Below are positions 35,213-44,479 of a DNA stretch of 64,000 nt, in pieces (within the stretch, counting starts at the first letter, position 1; each line of letters begins with the position of its first letter). A model generated the notes under the pieces. The model was not told the DNA's origin. It saw only the letters and a program-made list of their open reading frames with translations, and did no database searches. The stretch comes from Aromatoleum diolicum (lineage in GTDB: Bacteria > Pseudomonadota > Gammaproteobacteria > Burkholderiales > Rhodocyclaceae), in assembly GCF_012910955.1 (NCBI RefSeq), contig NZ_WTVQ01000020.1, forward strand, positions 1 through 64,000, read 5' to 3'. Position numbers and translations under genes: made by a program.

Positions 35213-36331
35213 TCACGCCGCCGTGATCTCCCGCGCTGTCAGCGTGTAGCGGAATTTCGCCGGGTCGAGGCTGTCGAACCGCCCGTCGCGGTTTTCGCCC
35301 TGCGGGTACATCAGGTAGGGTACTTCCGGCCCGTCGCTGCCGGGCAGGCGGAGGTCGTGGCCGACGTTGTACGCCACCCAGTTCATTTCCCAGGCGCCGA
35401 ACAGCACCTGACGCGCCGCGGCGACCTTTGGGTCGAGCATCGACAACTGGCCCGGCGGTTCCTCGAGCGCGACCTTGCGCACGTCAGCGGGGTCCACGGG
35501 CACCCAGCCGAAGCGTTCCAGCCACACTTCGGCGCGGCAGTGCTGCGCCTTCGACACGTCGCCGCTCTTGCCCAGGCTCTTGTAGCCATAGCGCGAATCC
35601 GCGACACGTACGCCATACACGTCGCGCGCCGGCACGCCCACCGAACGTGCCAGGCCCACATACAGCGCGTTGAGGTCGGCACATTTGCCCGACAGGTCGC
35701 CGGTTTCCAGCATCGTGCGGATGTCGCCGAGCCCGCAGCCGCGGGTCTTGGGGTTGCGGAACGTGTTGGCGACGATCCATTCGTAAATCGCACGTGCCTT
35801 GTCCACGTCCGATGTGGCACCGCGCACGATCTCGCTGGCGGTGTCGCGCACGATGCCGTCGGTCGGCAGCAGCACCGTGGCACGGGTGTACAGCGTGCGT
35901 TCATCCGCCGCCAGCTGACGCACCGGTCCGGGGCGTGACAGGTCCACCGCGCGGTCGCGCGTGGCGAAGCGGCTGACCACTTCGACTACCGGCGCGGCCG
36001 TGCCGGCGGCCCATTCGGCGGACAGCATCGACGCGCCGTACACCGGGTCGGTCAGCACGCGCATCTGCTGCGCATTGCCCTGCCACTGATTGCCCATCGG
36101 GCGAATCCACTCGGCGTCGCTCACGGACGGCAGTGGCACCCACACGCGGGTGATGCCATCCGTGGCGGACGGTTCGATGCGGCTGCTCAGCTCGAACACG
36201 CGCCAGCCGTTGTCCGGCGTCGGCGCGAACGCGGGCTGGTGGACGGGGTCGGGCGTTGCGGCGCGGCTCCACGCGGGCAGCGTGAGGCCGGCGGCGATGG
36301 CGGAGGTCTTGAGGAAGTCTCGGCGGTTCAT
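35213..36331 (-). CDS. Tat-exported transglutaminase-like protein
   Basis: A 372-residue protein with a textbook Tat signal (MNRRDFLKTSAIAAG). The transglutaminase-like core has Cys in SGKCADLNALY (near 215), His in QHCRAEVWL (near 262) and Asp in PVDPADVR (near 278), a complete triad. Such proteins are periplasmic cysteine proteases or amidases. Start chosen on the Tat signal; longer frames upstream overlap the neighbouring gene. It lies 22 nt after the TlpA-like gene, probably co-transcribed. Confidence 0.85.
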   Translation of the reverse strand: MNRRDFLKTSAIAAGLTLPAWSRAATPDPVHQPAFAPTPDNGWRVFELSSRIEPSATDGITRVWVPLPSVSDAEWIRPMGNQWQGNAQQMRVLTDPVYGASMLSAEWAAGTAAPVVEVVSRFATRDRAVDLSRPGPVRQLAADERTLYTRATVLLPTDGIVRDTASEIVRGATSDVDKARAIYEWIVANTFRNPKTRGCGLGDIRTMLETGDLSGKCADLNALYVGLARSVGVPARDVYGVRVADSRYGYKSLGKSGDVSKAQHCRAEVWLERFGWVPVDPADVRKVALEEPPGQLSMLDPKVAAARQVLFGAWEMNWVAYNVGHDLRLPGSDGPEVPYLMYPQGENRDGRFDSLDPAKFRYTLTAREITAA

Positions 36332-36353
36332 GGTCGGGTTTCCGGAATCGGTT

Positions 36354-36908
36354 TCAGGCTTGTGTCGGCCGTTTGGCCGCGAAGGCGCGGAGATGCGCGC
36401 GCACGCTGTCATGGTGCCAGTCGAGTTCGCCGCGCACGCGCAGTTGCGGCTGGTGGGCGGCGTCGAGCAGCAAGGTGGTGGGCAGGTAGCTGACGTCCCA
36501 GGCGCGGGCGATGACCTGCTCCGGGTCGGCGACCACGGTCGGTTCGAGCAGGTGCTCGTCGAAGAAGCGGCGCACGTCGTCGGCACGGTCGGCGACCGCA
36601 ACGGTCACCAGCGCGATGCCGGGTTCGGCTTCGTCGAGGCTGACCAGCGCGGGCATCTCGATGCGGCAGGGCTCGCACCAGCTTGCCCAGAAATTCACCA
36701 GCACCGCCCGCCCGCGCAGCGGTTCGAGCGCGCGCCGCAAGGCTGCGGGAGGCAGGGCCGCGAGCTTGAATGGCTCGAAACGTGCACTCGGTGAGGTGGT
36801 CCGTGTCGAGCCGGGCACGGACAGGGCGGGCGGCGCGAACGCTGCCGCAACGAGGCCTCCCATCGAGGCGAGCACGCGCCTTCGCATGGCGCGACGCTGG
36901 TGGGACAT
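36354..36908 (-). CDS. TlpA-like thiol-disulfide protein
   Basis: A 184-residue exported thioredoxin-fold protein. The signal segment MRRRVLASMGGLVAAAFAPP leads to VLVNFWASWCEPCRIEMPAL, with the active CEPC near residue 76. The cis-Pro is in VSYLPTTLLLD. It probably reduces periplasmic disulfides. The neighbouring transglutaminase-like protein has a catalytic Cys that such a reductase could keep active (inference). The ATG at 36908 is chosen; a Met eight residues on is an alternative. Confidence 0.8.
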   Translation of the reverse strand: MSHQRRAMRRRVLASMGGLVAAAFAPPALSVPGSTRTTSPSARFEPFKLAALPPAALRRALEPLRGRAVLVNFWASWCEPCRIEMPALVSLDEAEPGIALVTVAVADRADDVRRFFDEHLLEPTVVADPEQVIARAWDVSYLPTTLLLDAAHQPQLRVRGELDWHHDSVRAHLRAFAAKRPTQA

Positions 36909-37381
36909 GACAATGTTTCCCGATTCCGTTACGGGAAGTTCCGGAGCGCTTGCCGTGCGGCGGCATGACCGCGGGGCACGGCTCTCCAGCACTTCCCTAG
37001 CCACCCCGGTGCGGAAGCCGCCGGGGTTTAATCGGGGAGCGCCGTGGCGCCCCCGTCGGTACATCAAGTGCGGTACACAGACCGCGGGGCCGGGCGGCCG
37101 ATACGCCGATCGGCCCGATTTTCCCGGGGACCGCCGATTCGCATCGGCGGTCCTTCGTCCGCCGGCAGGCTGTTGCCTGCTGCGCCGGACTATGCGCATT
37201 ATCCCAGCTTGCGCCGTTTTGCAGAAACAGTAATGGCGACCGCGGGTAAGGGGTTGGCGGCGGTTTGCGGGTCCTGTTACAAATCGCACCGCCGGGTATC
37301 CGCATGGGATTGTTTTTGCGGTGTGATAAAATTAACGTTTAGGCATGGCCACTTGGCACTGCCATTTTGCGGAGAATTCCT
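36909..37381. other. Intergenic region, 473 nt
   Basis: No credible gene. It contains a 10-bp stem hairpin with TTCGCA loop (37128-37153) lacking a U-tract, and an AT-rich promoter-like stretch (37310-37340) before the NrfJ-like lipoprotein gene. Confidence 0.45.
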
Positions 37382-38077
37382 GTGAATCGTTGGTTGTTGC
37401 TTGCTGTGGCCGCATCGGTCGGCCTGTCCGCCTGTTCCAAGAAAGAAGAGACCGCTGCGCCCGCCGCTGTGGCACCGGCACCGGTAGCTCCCGCCGCCGC
37501 GCCGACGGTGTCCGCCGCAACGCCGAATTCCGGCAAGGTCATCGAGTTGCTGCAGGGCGGTGGCTACACATATGCGGAAGTCGAAACCGGCAACGGCGAG
37601 AAGGTGTGGCTGGCCGGTGGGCAGATTGACATCAAGGTAGGCGATGCCGTGCAGTGGGGCGACGCCGCGGTGATGACGAATTTCGCTTCCAAGTCGCTGG
37701 GTCGCAGCTTCGACCGTATCCTGTTCGTGAATGCCTGGGGCCCGGTCGGTGCCGCCATCACCGGCGTCGCGCCGCACGGCACGGCGCCGATGGGTCAGCA
37801 AGCGCCGATGCCGACGCCGCAAGCCGCGCAGCCGGCACAGACCGCTCCGGCCAACGTCGGCGAGGTCAAGAGCGTCATCAGTGGCGGCGGTTATACCTAC
37901 CTGGAAGTGCTCAAGGGCGACAAGACCGTGTGGGTCGCCGCGCCGGAAACCGCAGCCAAGGCCGGCGATACGGTGAGCTGGAGCGACGGCATGGTGATGA
38001 CCAACTTCACCAGCAGCTCGCTGAACCGCAAGTTCGATGAAATCATCTTTGCCAGCGCGGTGAAGATCGGCAAGTAA
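37382..38077 (+). CDS. NrfJ-like lipoprotein with two tandem domains
   Basis: A 231-residue lipoprotein; lipobox LSAC places the lipidated Cys near residue 18. GTG start after GGAGA at 6 nt. After a Pro/Ala linker, two copies of a domain of about 70 residues follow: GKVIELLQGGGYTYAEVETG to FDRILFVNA, and GEVKSVISGGGYTYLEVLKG to FDEIIFASA. The GGGYTYxEV...VWxA pattern resembles small NrfJ-type periplasmic proteins associated with multihaem cytochromes. The copies are clearly homologous but diverged, joined by a Pro/Gln-rich linker. Role unknown. Confidence 0.78.
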   Translation: MNRWLLLAVAASVGLSACSKKEETAAPAAVAPAPVAPAAAPTVSAATPNSGKVIELLQGGGYTYAEVETGNGEKVWLAGGQIDIKVGDAVQWGDAAVMTNFASKSLGRSFDRILFVNAWGPVGAAITGVAPHGTAPMGQQAPMPTPQAAQPAQTAPANVGEVKSVISGGGYTYLEVLKGDKTVWVAAPETAAKAGDTVSWSDGMVMTNFTSSSLNRKFDEIIFASAVKIGK

Positions 38078-38133
38078 GCGCACGCGCGGCGCCGGCGGCT
38101 TTGCTGCCGCGTCCGCCGACCCGGTGTTTCCGC

Positions 38134-38166
38134 AAGGGGCCGTGCCTGCACGGCCCCTTGCTTTTC
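38134..38166 (+). terminator. Intrinsic terminator of the NrfJ-like gene
   Basis: An 11-bp perfect stem AAGGGGCCGTG / CACGGCCCCTT with loop CCTG, followed by GCTTTT. Confidence 0.82.
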
Positions 38167-38209
38167 GCCCCTCCTATGCGCCGCGCCGATGCCGCCGCCA
38201 GCGCCGCGC

Positions 38210-38698
38210 TCAGCGCACCGGAATCGGGATGGCGCGGTCGACCGGTACCGCGGTGACGCTGTTCTGCGGGCTGCCTTCGATGATCTTGTCCGAGTAGGTC
38301 AGATAGACCAGCACGTTGCGTTTGGCGTCCACCATGCGCACCACCTGCAGGCGCTTGAACAGCACCGACAGGCGTTCGGAGAACACTTCCTGCTTCAGCG
38401 GCAAGGGCTCGCGAATCTTGATCGGTCCGACCTGACGGCACGCAATCGAGGCTTCGGACAGGTCTTCGGCGAGGCCGACGGCGCCCGACAGCCCGCCGGT
38501 CTTGGCGCGCGATACGTAGCAGGTCACCCCCTCCACGCGCGGATCGTCGTAGGCTTCAACCACTACCTTGTGATTGGGGCCGATCAGCTTCCACACGGTG
38601 GATACGTCGCCGATCGTTTCGGCATGTGCCGTGCCGATGGCGCACAGGGCGCCGCTCAAGGCGAATGCCGCAAGGTGCCGCGGGGCTGCAAGGGTCAT
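38210..38698 (-). CDS. creA: CreA family exported protein
   Basis: A 162-residue protein with signal peptide (cleavage near AHAE). [24 protein letters not shown], and the two cysteines in VTCYVS and [10 protein letters not shown], are characteristic of CreA. Function of the family is poorly understood. It is convergent with the NrfJ-like gene and follows arfB by 22 nt. Confidence 0.92.
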   Translation of the reverse strand: MTLAAPRHLAAFALSGALCAIGTAHAETIGDVSTVWKLIGPNHKVVVEAYDDPRVEGVTCYVSRAKTGGLSGAVGLAEDLSEASIACRQVGPIKIREPLPLKQEVFSERLSVLFKRLQVVRMVDAKRNVLVYLTYSDKIIEGSPQNSVTAVPVDRAIPIPVR

Positions 38699-38720
38699 GC
38701 TGGCCGGATCTCCGTGATCG

Positions 38721-39146
38721 TCATTGGTCGTGATGGGTGCGTCCGCTGCGGGTGCGCTTGCGTTCGCTCTGGGTGCGTTTGCTGTCGAGTCGGCGCCTGA
38801 CCGAGGCTTTGGTCGGCTTGGTGGCGATGCGCGGCGTCGGTGCCTCGTGGGCTCGCTGGATCAGCGCGGCAAGGCGTGCACGCGCATCGGCGCGATTGCG
38901 TTCCTGGGTGCGAAAGCGCTGTGCGCTGATCACGATGACGCCATCCGAGGTGGCGCGCCGCCCCGCCAGGCGGATCAGTCTTTCACGCACCGCGTCGTTC
39001 AGCGAGGGAGAATGCGCGGCATCGAAGCGCAGTTCGACCGCGGTGGATACCTTGTTGACGTTTTGGCCGCCCGGTCCGGAGGCGCGGACGAAGCGCTCTT
39101 CAAGCTCTTCTTCGGGAAGAACCGGCAGGGGCGGCAATGCTGACAT
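38721..39146 (-). CDS. arfB: Alternative ribosome-rescue factor ArfB
   Basis: A 141-residue class I release-factor-like protein. [20 protein letters not shown] carries the catalytic GGQ, and the C-terminal tail is basic ([14 protein letters not shown]), as needed to enter the empty mRNA channel of stalled ribosomes. Length is normal for ArfB/YaeJ. Start chosen at MSALPP for family length. Confidence 0.93.
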   Translation of the reverse strand: MSALPPLPVLPEEELEERFVRASGPGGQNVNKVSTAVELRFDAAHSPSLNDAVRERLIRLAGRRATSDGVIVISAQRFRTQERNRADARARLAALIQRAHEAPTPRIATKPTKASVRRRLDSKRTQSERKRTRSGRTHHDQ

Positions 39147-39381
39147 GACCGCAGTATAGACCGGCCGCCGGCATGTGGTCCGACGTGCATGCAAGGTGGC
39201 ATTTTCGGTGGCTTCGCGCCGACGAACGGGGCAGAATCGCGCGGAGCACGCGGGTTCATGTTCCGGCGTGCGGCGATTGCGGTCCCTTGGGGCGTCGCGT
39301 GCCGGGCGATCCGGTGGGCGTCGCGAATCTGGTGCCGAAATTGCCTTCGAGGCTTCGGCGAATGTCTGGACGTGTAATCCG

Positions 39382-40038
39382 ATGACGGGAAAACGATTCT
39401 TGCTCAGTCTGGTCGGGCTGTGCATGGCATTGATGGCGGGGGAGGGCGGAGATGCCGTCGCTGCCCTGAAGGCGGTCGAGGTGCCGTCTGCGGATGAGCC
39501 GCCACCTGCGCCGCAGCCTCAGTCACAGCCTGCCCACGCGGCAGAGCCGACGAGCGCGCGCGATGAATTCTACGATCCCAGCAACCCCGCCTTTGATCGC
39601 CTGCAGCGGGCGGGCGAGGCGCTCGACGGCATGCCGTTGGACCGCGACGGCAAGGTCGACTGGATGACCGCGCTGCGTCGCCAGACGATCGCACCGCGCC
39701 AGCGCCTCGACGGCAAGGATCGCCCGCCGCCGCTGGATCTCGACATCATCATGCGCAACACGCGCCTGATGCCGAACGTGCGTTTTCCGCATCGCGCACA
39801 CACCGAATGGCTCGATTGCAGCAACTGCCATCCATCACCGTTTGCAGAAAAGGCCGGCAGCACGCAAATCCGCATGGAAGACATATTCCGCGGGCAATTC
39901 TGCGGCAAGTGTCACGATCGGGTCGCCTTCATCACGCATCGCAACTGCTACCGCTGCCACAGCGTGAATCCCGACGGCACGCCGGCGCTGCCGCCGTCGG
40001 TATTGCCCGTGCATCCGGCCGCCCCGATCGCGCGCTGA
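39382..40038 (+). CDS. Exported triheme cytochrome c
   Basis: A 218-residue protein with a signal peptide (MTGKRFLLSLVGLCMALMAG). Three CxxCH haem sites: CSNCH, CGKCH and CYRCH, at about residues 151-196. FPHRAHTEWL before the first supplies extra axial His, as in c7-type triheme cytochromes. The first half of the mature protein is Pro-rich and haem-free. It probably moves electrons in the periplasm. It stands alone; neither a reductase nor maturation genes are adjacent. Confidence 0.86.
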   Translation: MTGKRFLLSLVGLCMALMAGEGGDAVAALKAVEVPSADEPPPAPQPQSQPAHAAEPTSARDEFYDPSNPAFDRLQRAGEALDGMPLDRDGKVDWMTALRRQTIAPRQRLDGKDRPPPLDLDIIMRNTRLMPNVRFPHRAHTEWLDCSNCHPSPFAEKAGSTQIRMEDIFRGQFCGKCHDRVAFITHRNCYRCHSVNPDGTPALPPSVLPVHPAAPIAR

Positions 40039-40109
40039 CCGCATCGCCGGCCGCATCGCCGGCCGGGAATTCGGGCACGGCCGGGCGCGCGGCGTCATCC
40101 ATTTGGCGA

Positions 40110-42587
40110 TTAGCGCGGGCGCGCCGCCAGCCAGGCCGGGAGCGCATCGGCCGGCAGTGGCTTGCTCAGCAGATAGCCCTGTATCGCGTCGCAGCCGGAC
40201 TGGCGCAGCAGATCGAATTGCGCCTGGGTTTCGACGCCTTCGGCGAGCACCTTGATGCCGAGTTTGTGCGCCAGCGCGATGATCGCATTGGTAATCGCGT
40301 GATCGCTCTCGTCGTGGATCACGTCGGTGATGAAGGAGCGGTCGATCTTCAGCAGTTCGATCGGGCAGCGCTTGAGCTGGCTGAGCGAGGAGTAGCCGGT
40401 GCCGAAGTCGTCAATCGACAGGTGGATGCCCAGGGCGCATAGCCGGTCCATGGTGTTCACGGCGGAGCCGACGTTCTCCATCACGATGTCTTCGGTGAGT
40501 TCGAGCTCCACCGACGAGGGGGGGACGCCCGCCTCGGCGATCGCGCGCGCCGCCATGTCGACGAGGTCTTCGCGGCGGAAGGACTGATTCGACAGGTTCA
40601 CCGCCACGCGCAGCTGGGGCCAGCCGGATTCACGCCAGCGGCGCAGCTCGGCGCAGGCCATGCGCAGCACGCTTTCATCGAGCGCCGCCATCAGGCCGGC
40701 TTCCTCGGCGGCCGGCAGGAACTGCGCCGGCGAAATCAGGCCGAGCTGCGGATGCTGCCAGCGCACCAGCGCCTCGAAACCGATCAGGCTGCCGTCGAGA
40801 TTCTGTTGCGCCTGGTAGTGCACCTGCAGCTGGTCCTCGGCGTCGAGCGCGCTGCGCAAGGCGTGCTCCAGCAGCAGGCGCAGCTCGGTGCGCGTGCGCA
40901 TCTCGGGGGCGTAACGCATGAAGTGGTTCTTGCCGGCGGCCTTGGCGGCGTACATCGCGAGATCGGCATTCTTCACCAGTTCATCGGCATCCAGCCCGTC
41001 GCCGGGGGCGCAGGCGGTGCCAACCGATGCCGTCACGTACAGCTCATGCGGGCCGATCTGCACCGGTTGGCGCAGCGACTCGACGATCTTCGCGGCGACG
41101 AGGTCGATGTCGTCGGGGCGTGCAATTTCGTCGAGCAGCACGACGAACTCGTCGCCCGCCCAGCGTCCGACGATGTCGCCCGGGCGCAACACGTCGCGGA
41201 TGCGCTCGGTGATGCGTTGCAGGAGCATGTCGCCAATGCTGTGGCCAAGCGAATCGTTCACGAACTTGAAGCGGTCGAGGTCGCAGAACAGCAGGCCGAT
41301 GTGCTGTTTGTTCCACGGCAGGCGGACGAGGCTGCTGCGCAGGTGGTCGAGGAACATGCGCCGGTTCGGCAGCCCGGTCAGCACGTCGTAGCTGGCGAGA
41401 TAGCTGAGCCGTTCCTCGTGGCGCTTGCGCTCGGTGACGTCCTGAACCAGCAGCACGCGGCCCTTGTTGCTGGCGCCAAGCATGATCGGGGAGACCGAGA
41501 CCGCGACCACGGTCGGCGGTTCGTGACGGCCCGCCAGGCGGCACTCGAAGCCCTGACGCGCCGTCGGATCTCCCATCAGGCCCTCGACATCGCTGTCGGT
41601 GACGAACACTTCGCGCAGGGCGCGACCCTCCAGCGCTCCCAGCACCGACTCGTCGTAGAGCCGGCGCATCGCCGGGTTGCAGCGTTCGATGCGTCCGGCC
41701 TCGTCGAGCACGACGACGCCTTCGGCCAGCGATTCGATGATCGATTCGACGTATTCGCGCGATACCAGCGAGTGCGCGAGATCATCCGCCATGTGGTTGA
41801 AAGTGTGTGCCAACAGGCCGATTTCGTTGCTCGACGTGATGGCGACGCGGGTATCGAGGCGCCCGCTGCCGAGTCGCAGTGCGGCGTGCCGCAGCGCGCG
41901 GATCGGGCGGGAGATGTGTGAGGCGAGCAGTCCGCCGCCTCCGATGGCTGCCAGCAGCGACACCAGGCACACCGCGACGATCGCGTACAGGTAGTGCATC
42001 GACTGGCTCTCGGCGCTTTCCTGCTGCTCGTGGAACTCCCTTTGCTCGCCGGCTGTCGCCTCGGCAACGGCTGCGAGCAGGGTATCGAGGGCGGCCTTGA
42101 TCCTGGCCAGCTGGGCGTGAACCGCCTTGTCGCTCAGGGTCGTGCCATCGATGCGCAGCATCTCGATGCTGTGGGCGAAGGCGTGCGCGTGCGCCTCGAT
42201 CACTCGCGCTTCATCCAGCTCGTTCGGAAAGGACTTCGCAACCAGGGTCCGGTAGGCATCGACCGAAGCCATGAGATCGGCAATCGACGGCGGCGCGGCG
42301 TGAGCCGGTGCGGCAGGGGCCTCCGCGGACTGTCCGGTCGAGGTGCTTGCGGTCGCCGCGCGTTCTTCCCGGTTCCGCGGCTGTGCCGCCACCGCTGCAG
42401 AAAATGCCAGCGACGTGGCGTCGGCGCGAACCGTCTGCAATGCCGTGAGTATCGGCTGAATGCGGTTGATGGCGGTGTCGAAGTCGCGCGATACGGCGCG
42501 CAGCGCCAGATAGCCGGTCGCGCCGACGACCAGCACGAGGAGTGCAAGCAGCGCGTAGCCGGAAAAGATCTGTGTGCGGAGCTTCAT
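40110..42587 (-). CDS. Membrane GGDEF-EAL protein with HAMP and PAS
   Basis: An 825-residue cyclic-di-GMP enzyme. Helix 1 (about 8-30), a helical periplasmic sensor (about 31-200), helix 2 (about 201-222), HAMP (about 223-275), PAS (about 280-395), GGDEF (about 400-560) and EAL (about 575-820). The synthase signature reads RWAGDEF (AGDEF) near 477. The EAL part has GFEALVRW near 604, LTEDIVMEN, DDFGTGYSSL and KIDRSFI, all intact, so it is probably an active phosphodiesterase. Whether the AGDEF domain makes c-di-GMP is open; such variants can be active. Confidence 0.92.
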   Translation of the reverse strand: MKLRTQIFSGYALLALLVLVVGATGYLALRAVSRDFDTAINRIQPILTALQTVRADATSLAFSAAVAAQPRNREERAATASTSTGQSAEAPAAPAHAAPPSIADLMASVDAYRTLVAKSFPNELDEARVIEAHAHAFAHSIEMLRIDGTTLSDKAVHAQLARIKAALDTLLAAVAEATAGEQREFHEQQESAESQSMHYLYAIVAVCLVSLLAAIGGGGLLASHISRPIRALRHAALRLGSGRLDTRVAITSSNEIGLLAHTFNHMADDLAHSLVSREYVESIIESLAEGVVVLDEAGRIERCNPAMRRLYDESVLGALEGRALREVFVTDSDVEGLMGDPTARQGFECRLAGRHEPPTVVAVSVSPIMLGASNKGRVLLVQDVTERKRHEERLSYLASYDVLTGLPNRRMFLDHLRSSLVRLPWNKQHIGLLFCDLDRFKFVNDSLGHSIGDMLLQRITERIRDVLRPGDIVGRWAGDEFVVLLDEIARPDDIDLVAAKIVESLRQPVQIGPHELYVTASVGTACAPGDGLDADELVKNADLAMYAAKAAGKNHFMRYAPEMRTRTELRLLLEHALRSALDAEDQLQVHYQAQQNLDGSLIGFEALVRWQHPQLGLISPAQFLPAAEEAGLMAALDESVLRMACAELRRWRESGWPQLRVAVNLSNQSFRREDLVDMAARAIAEAGVPPSSVELELTEDIVMENVGSAVNTMDRLCALGIHLSIDDFGTGYSSLSQLKRCPIELLKIDRSFITDVIHDESDHAITNAIIALAHKLGIKVLAEGVETQAQFDLLRQSGCDAIQGYLLSKPLPADALPAWLAARPR

Positions 42588-42704
42588 GAATGGGCGCGCG
42601 ATATGCGGTTTCGATGCAGCACCGGAAGTGGGGCAATCCGCCCATTCTCGATGATGGGGCCGCGCGCCGCAATGCGGACATCCGCATCGGGGGCAATCAC
42701 GTGG

Positions 42705-43364
42705 TCAATCGTTGCGCAGCGATTGCAGGATCGCTGCGCCGAGCGTCGCCGTGCTCTGCGCGCCGGAGACGGCGAGCTTGCGGTTGAGAATGAAGAATGG
42801 AACGCCGCTGACGCCCTGTTTCTGCACCTGTGCCGCCATGCGCTTGACCGTGGCGACGTCCTCGCGGCTGTCGAGGTAGTCCTGTACCTCGTCCCGGTCG
42901 TCGCCGTTGGCGACGGCAATATCGACCAGCGTGGCGATGTCGCCGATGTCGCGCCCTTCCTGGAAGTGCGCGGCGAACAGGGCTTCGCCCAGCGCGGTGA
43001 TGAGGGCCTGGGTGTGGCCGAGCGACTGCGCGCGGTAGGTCAGGCGATGGGCGTTGAGCGTGTTGGGGCGGGTCTTGATGCGCTCGAATGCAAAGTGCAG
43101 GCCGTCCGGCGCCGCGGCTTCGGCCACGCGTGCCAGTGCGTCGTCGGCCCCGCGCCGGCCGCCGAACTTGGCTTCCAGAAACGGGCGGTAGGGCTCGCCA
43201 CCGGCAGGCGTGTCGGGGTTGAGGAAGAAGGGCAGCCAATTGATGCGCACTTCCAGTTCCGGATGCGAGGTGCGCACCTGTTCCACGGCACGGGCAAGAC
43301 GCGTCTTGCCAAGGAAGCACCAGGGGCAGACGAAGTCGGAGACAAAATCAATATCGAGAATCAT
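42705..43364 (-). CDS. DsbA-family oxidoreductase, FrnE-like
   Basis: A 219-residue cytoplasmic protein with the active site CPWC at about residues 13-16 (SDFVCPWCFLGK) and the cis-Pro in GVSGVPFFIL near 185. RPNTLNAHRLTYRA is typical of the FrnE/polyketide-isomerase branch of DsbA proteins, often linked to oxidative stress. Start chosen at MILDIDF, which gives family length and no signal peptide. Confidence 0.9.
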   Translation of the reverse strand: MILDIDFVSDFVCPWCFLGKTRLARAVEQVRTSHPELEVRINWLPFFLNPDTPAGGEPYRPFLEAKFGGRRGADDALARVAEAAAPDGLHFAFERIKTRPNTLNAHRLTYRAQSLGHTQALITALGEALFAAHFQEGRDIGDIATLVDIAVANGDDRDEVQDYLDSREDVATVKRMAAQVQKQGVSGVPFFILNRKLAVSGAQSTATLGAAILQSLRND

Positions 43365-43443
43365 GAGGCGTGGGGATGCGATGAATGGTGGTGAGCCTGC
43401 CCGGGCAGCCTGCCGCGGAGGGGCTGCAATGCCTGTCAGGCGC

Positions 43444-44475
43444 TCAAGGCGCGTCCGGCCTGTCGTGAAGCCAGCGTGCTTCCCAGAGTGCCACATCCGG
43501 CAGATGCCGGGAATGCTTCGCGGCAACAAGTGTGTCGAGTTGCGCGATCAGTGCGCGCATTTCCGCGTCCGGGGCGTCGGGCAGCACCGGGGCAAGCTGC
43601 ACGATCAGGTCGCCCGCGGGCTGGCCGCCACGCCCGGGGAAACCGGCCCCCGCAACGCGCAGATCACGGGCGGTGGCGCTGCCGGGGGCGAGCTTGAGCA
43701 TGCGTGTCCCGCCCGGCATCGGAATCGCGAGTTCGCCGCCGATCAGCATGCGCAGGGCGCTGACCGGTCGGCTCAGGAGCAGGTTGCGGCCGTCGAGCCG
43801 ATACAGGGCGTGTCGCGCGAGGCGGACGCGCAGGATCAGGTCGCCGGGCAGGCCGGCTTCGTGTGCCTCGCCGGCGCCGGCGATGCGTAGCTCGTCACCG
43901 CCCAGCAGGCCGGGGGGCAGGGGCACGACGAGTGGACGGACGGTGCGCATGCGGCCGCTACCCGCACAGGCCGGGCAGGCGTGTTTCGTCAGATAGCCGC
44001 GTCCGGCGCAGTGCTTGCAGCCGAGCAGCCCATGCTTGCTGCGAATGCGGCCGGTGCCATGGCAGTGCGCGCACAGGCGCGTGTGCATGAGGACTTCCTC
44101 GCCGCTGCCCTGGCACTCGGCGCACTCGGTCTCGTCTTCGAGCTTGAGCGTTGTTTCGCCGCCGCAGTACGCTTCCTCAATCGTCAGTGTCAGGTCCTGC
44201 CGGCGATCGGCGCCGCGCGGGATGTCGTCGGCATCGGCACCCCGATCCTCCGCGGCCGCGTCGTCGGACTGATCGGCGCCGTCTTCATCGTCCGCTTCGA
44301 CAGCCAGACCGGCGAGCAGGTCTTCATAGGCCGCGCGCAGTGCCTTGAAATGCTCCAAGGCTGCGGGGTCGGCGTTGCGGTCGGGGTGCCAGCGCATCGC
44401 CAGACGGCGGAAGGCCTTCTTGATCTCTTTCGCGCTGGCACCCGGGGCGAGTCCGAGCAGGTCGTAGGCTTCCAT
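43444..44475 (-). CDS. DnaJ-like co-chaperone
   Basis: A 343-residue protein. The J domain (about residues 1-62) has the HPD motif in MRWHPDRNAD. After an acidic linker comes a DnaJ-type zinc region with four CxxCxGxG-like repeats (CAECQGSG, CAHCHGTG, CKHCAGRG, CPACAGSG) at about 117-190, then the C-terminal substrate domains. The Gly/Phe region of true DnaJ is replaced by an Asp-rich one, so this is a diverged second DnaJ, not the dnaK partner. Confidence 0.85.
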   Translation of the reverse strand: MEAYDLLGLAPGASAKEIKKAFRRLAMRWHPDRNADPAALEHFKALRAAYEDLLAGLAVEADDEDGADQSDDAAAEDRGADADDIPRGADRRQDLTLTIEEAYCGGETTLKLEDETECAECQGSGEEVLMHTRLCAHCHGTGRIRSKHGLLGCKHCAGRGYLTKHACPACAGSGRMRTVRPLVVPLPPGLLGGDELRIAGAGEAHEAGLPGDLILRVRLARHALYRLDGRNLLLSRPVSALRMLIGGELAIPMPGGTRMLKLAPGSATARDLRVAGAGFPGRGGQPAGDLIVQLAPVLPDAPDAEMRALIAQLDTLVAAKHSRHLPDVALWEARWLHDRPDAP

Positions 44476-44479
44476 GGGC

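Noticed and set aside
37128-37153. Hairpin GGACCGCCGA / TCGGCGGTCC as a terminator
   Set aside because: No U-tract follows and no gene ends nearby on the plus strand; left as an unexplained stem.
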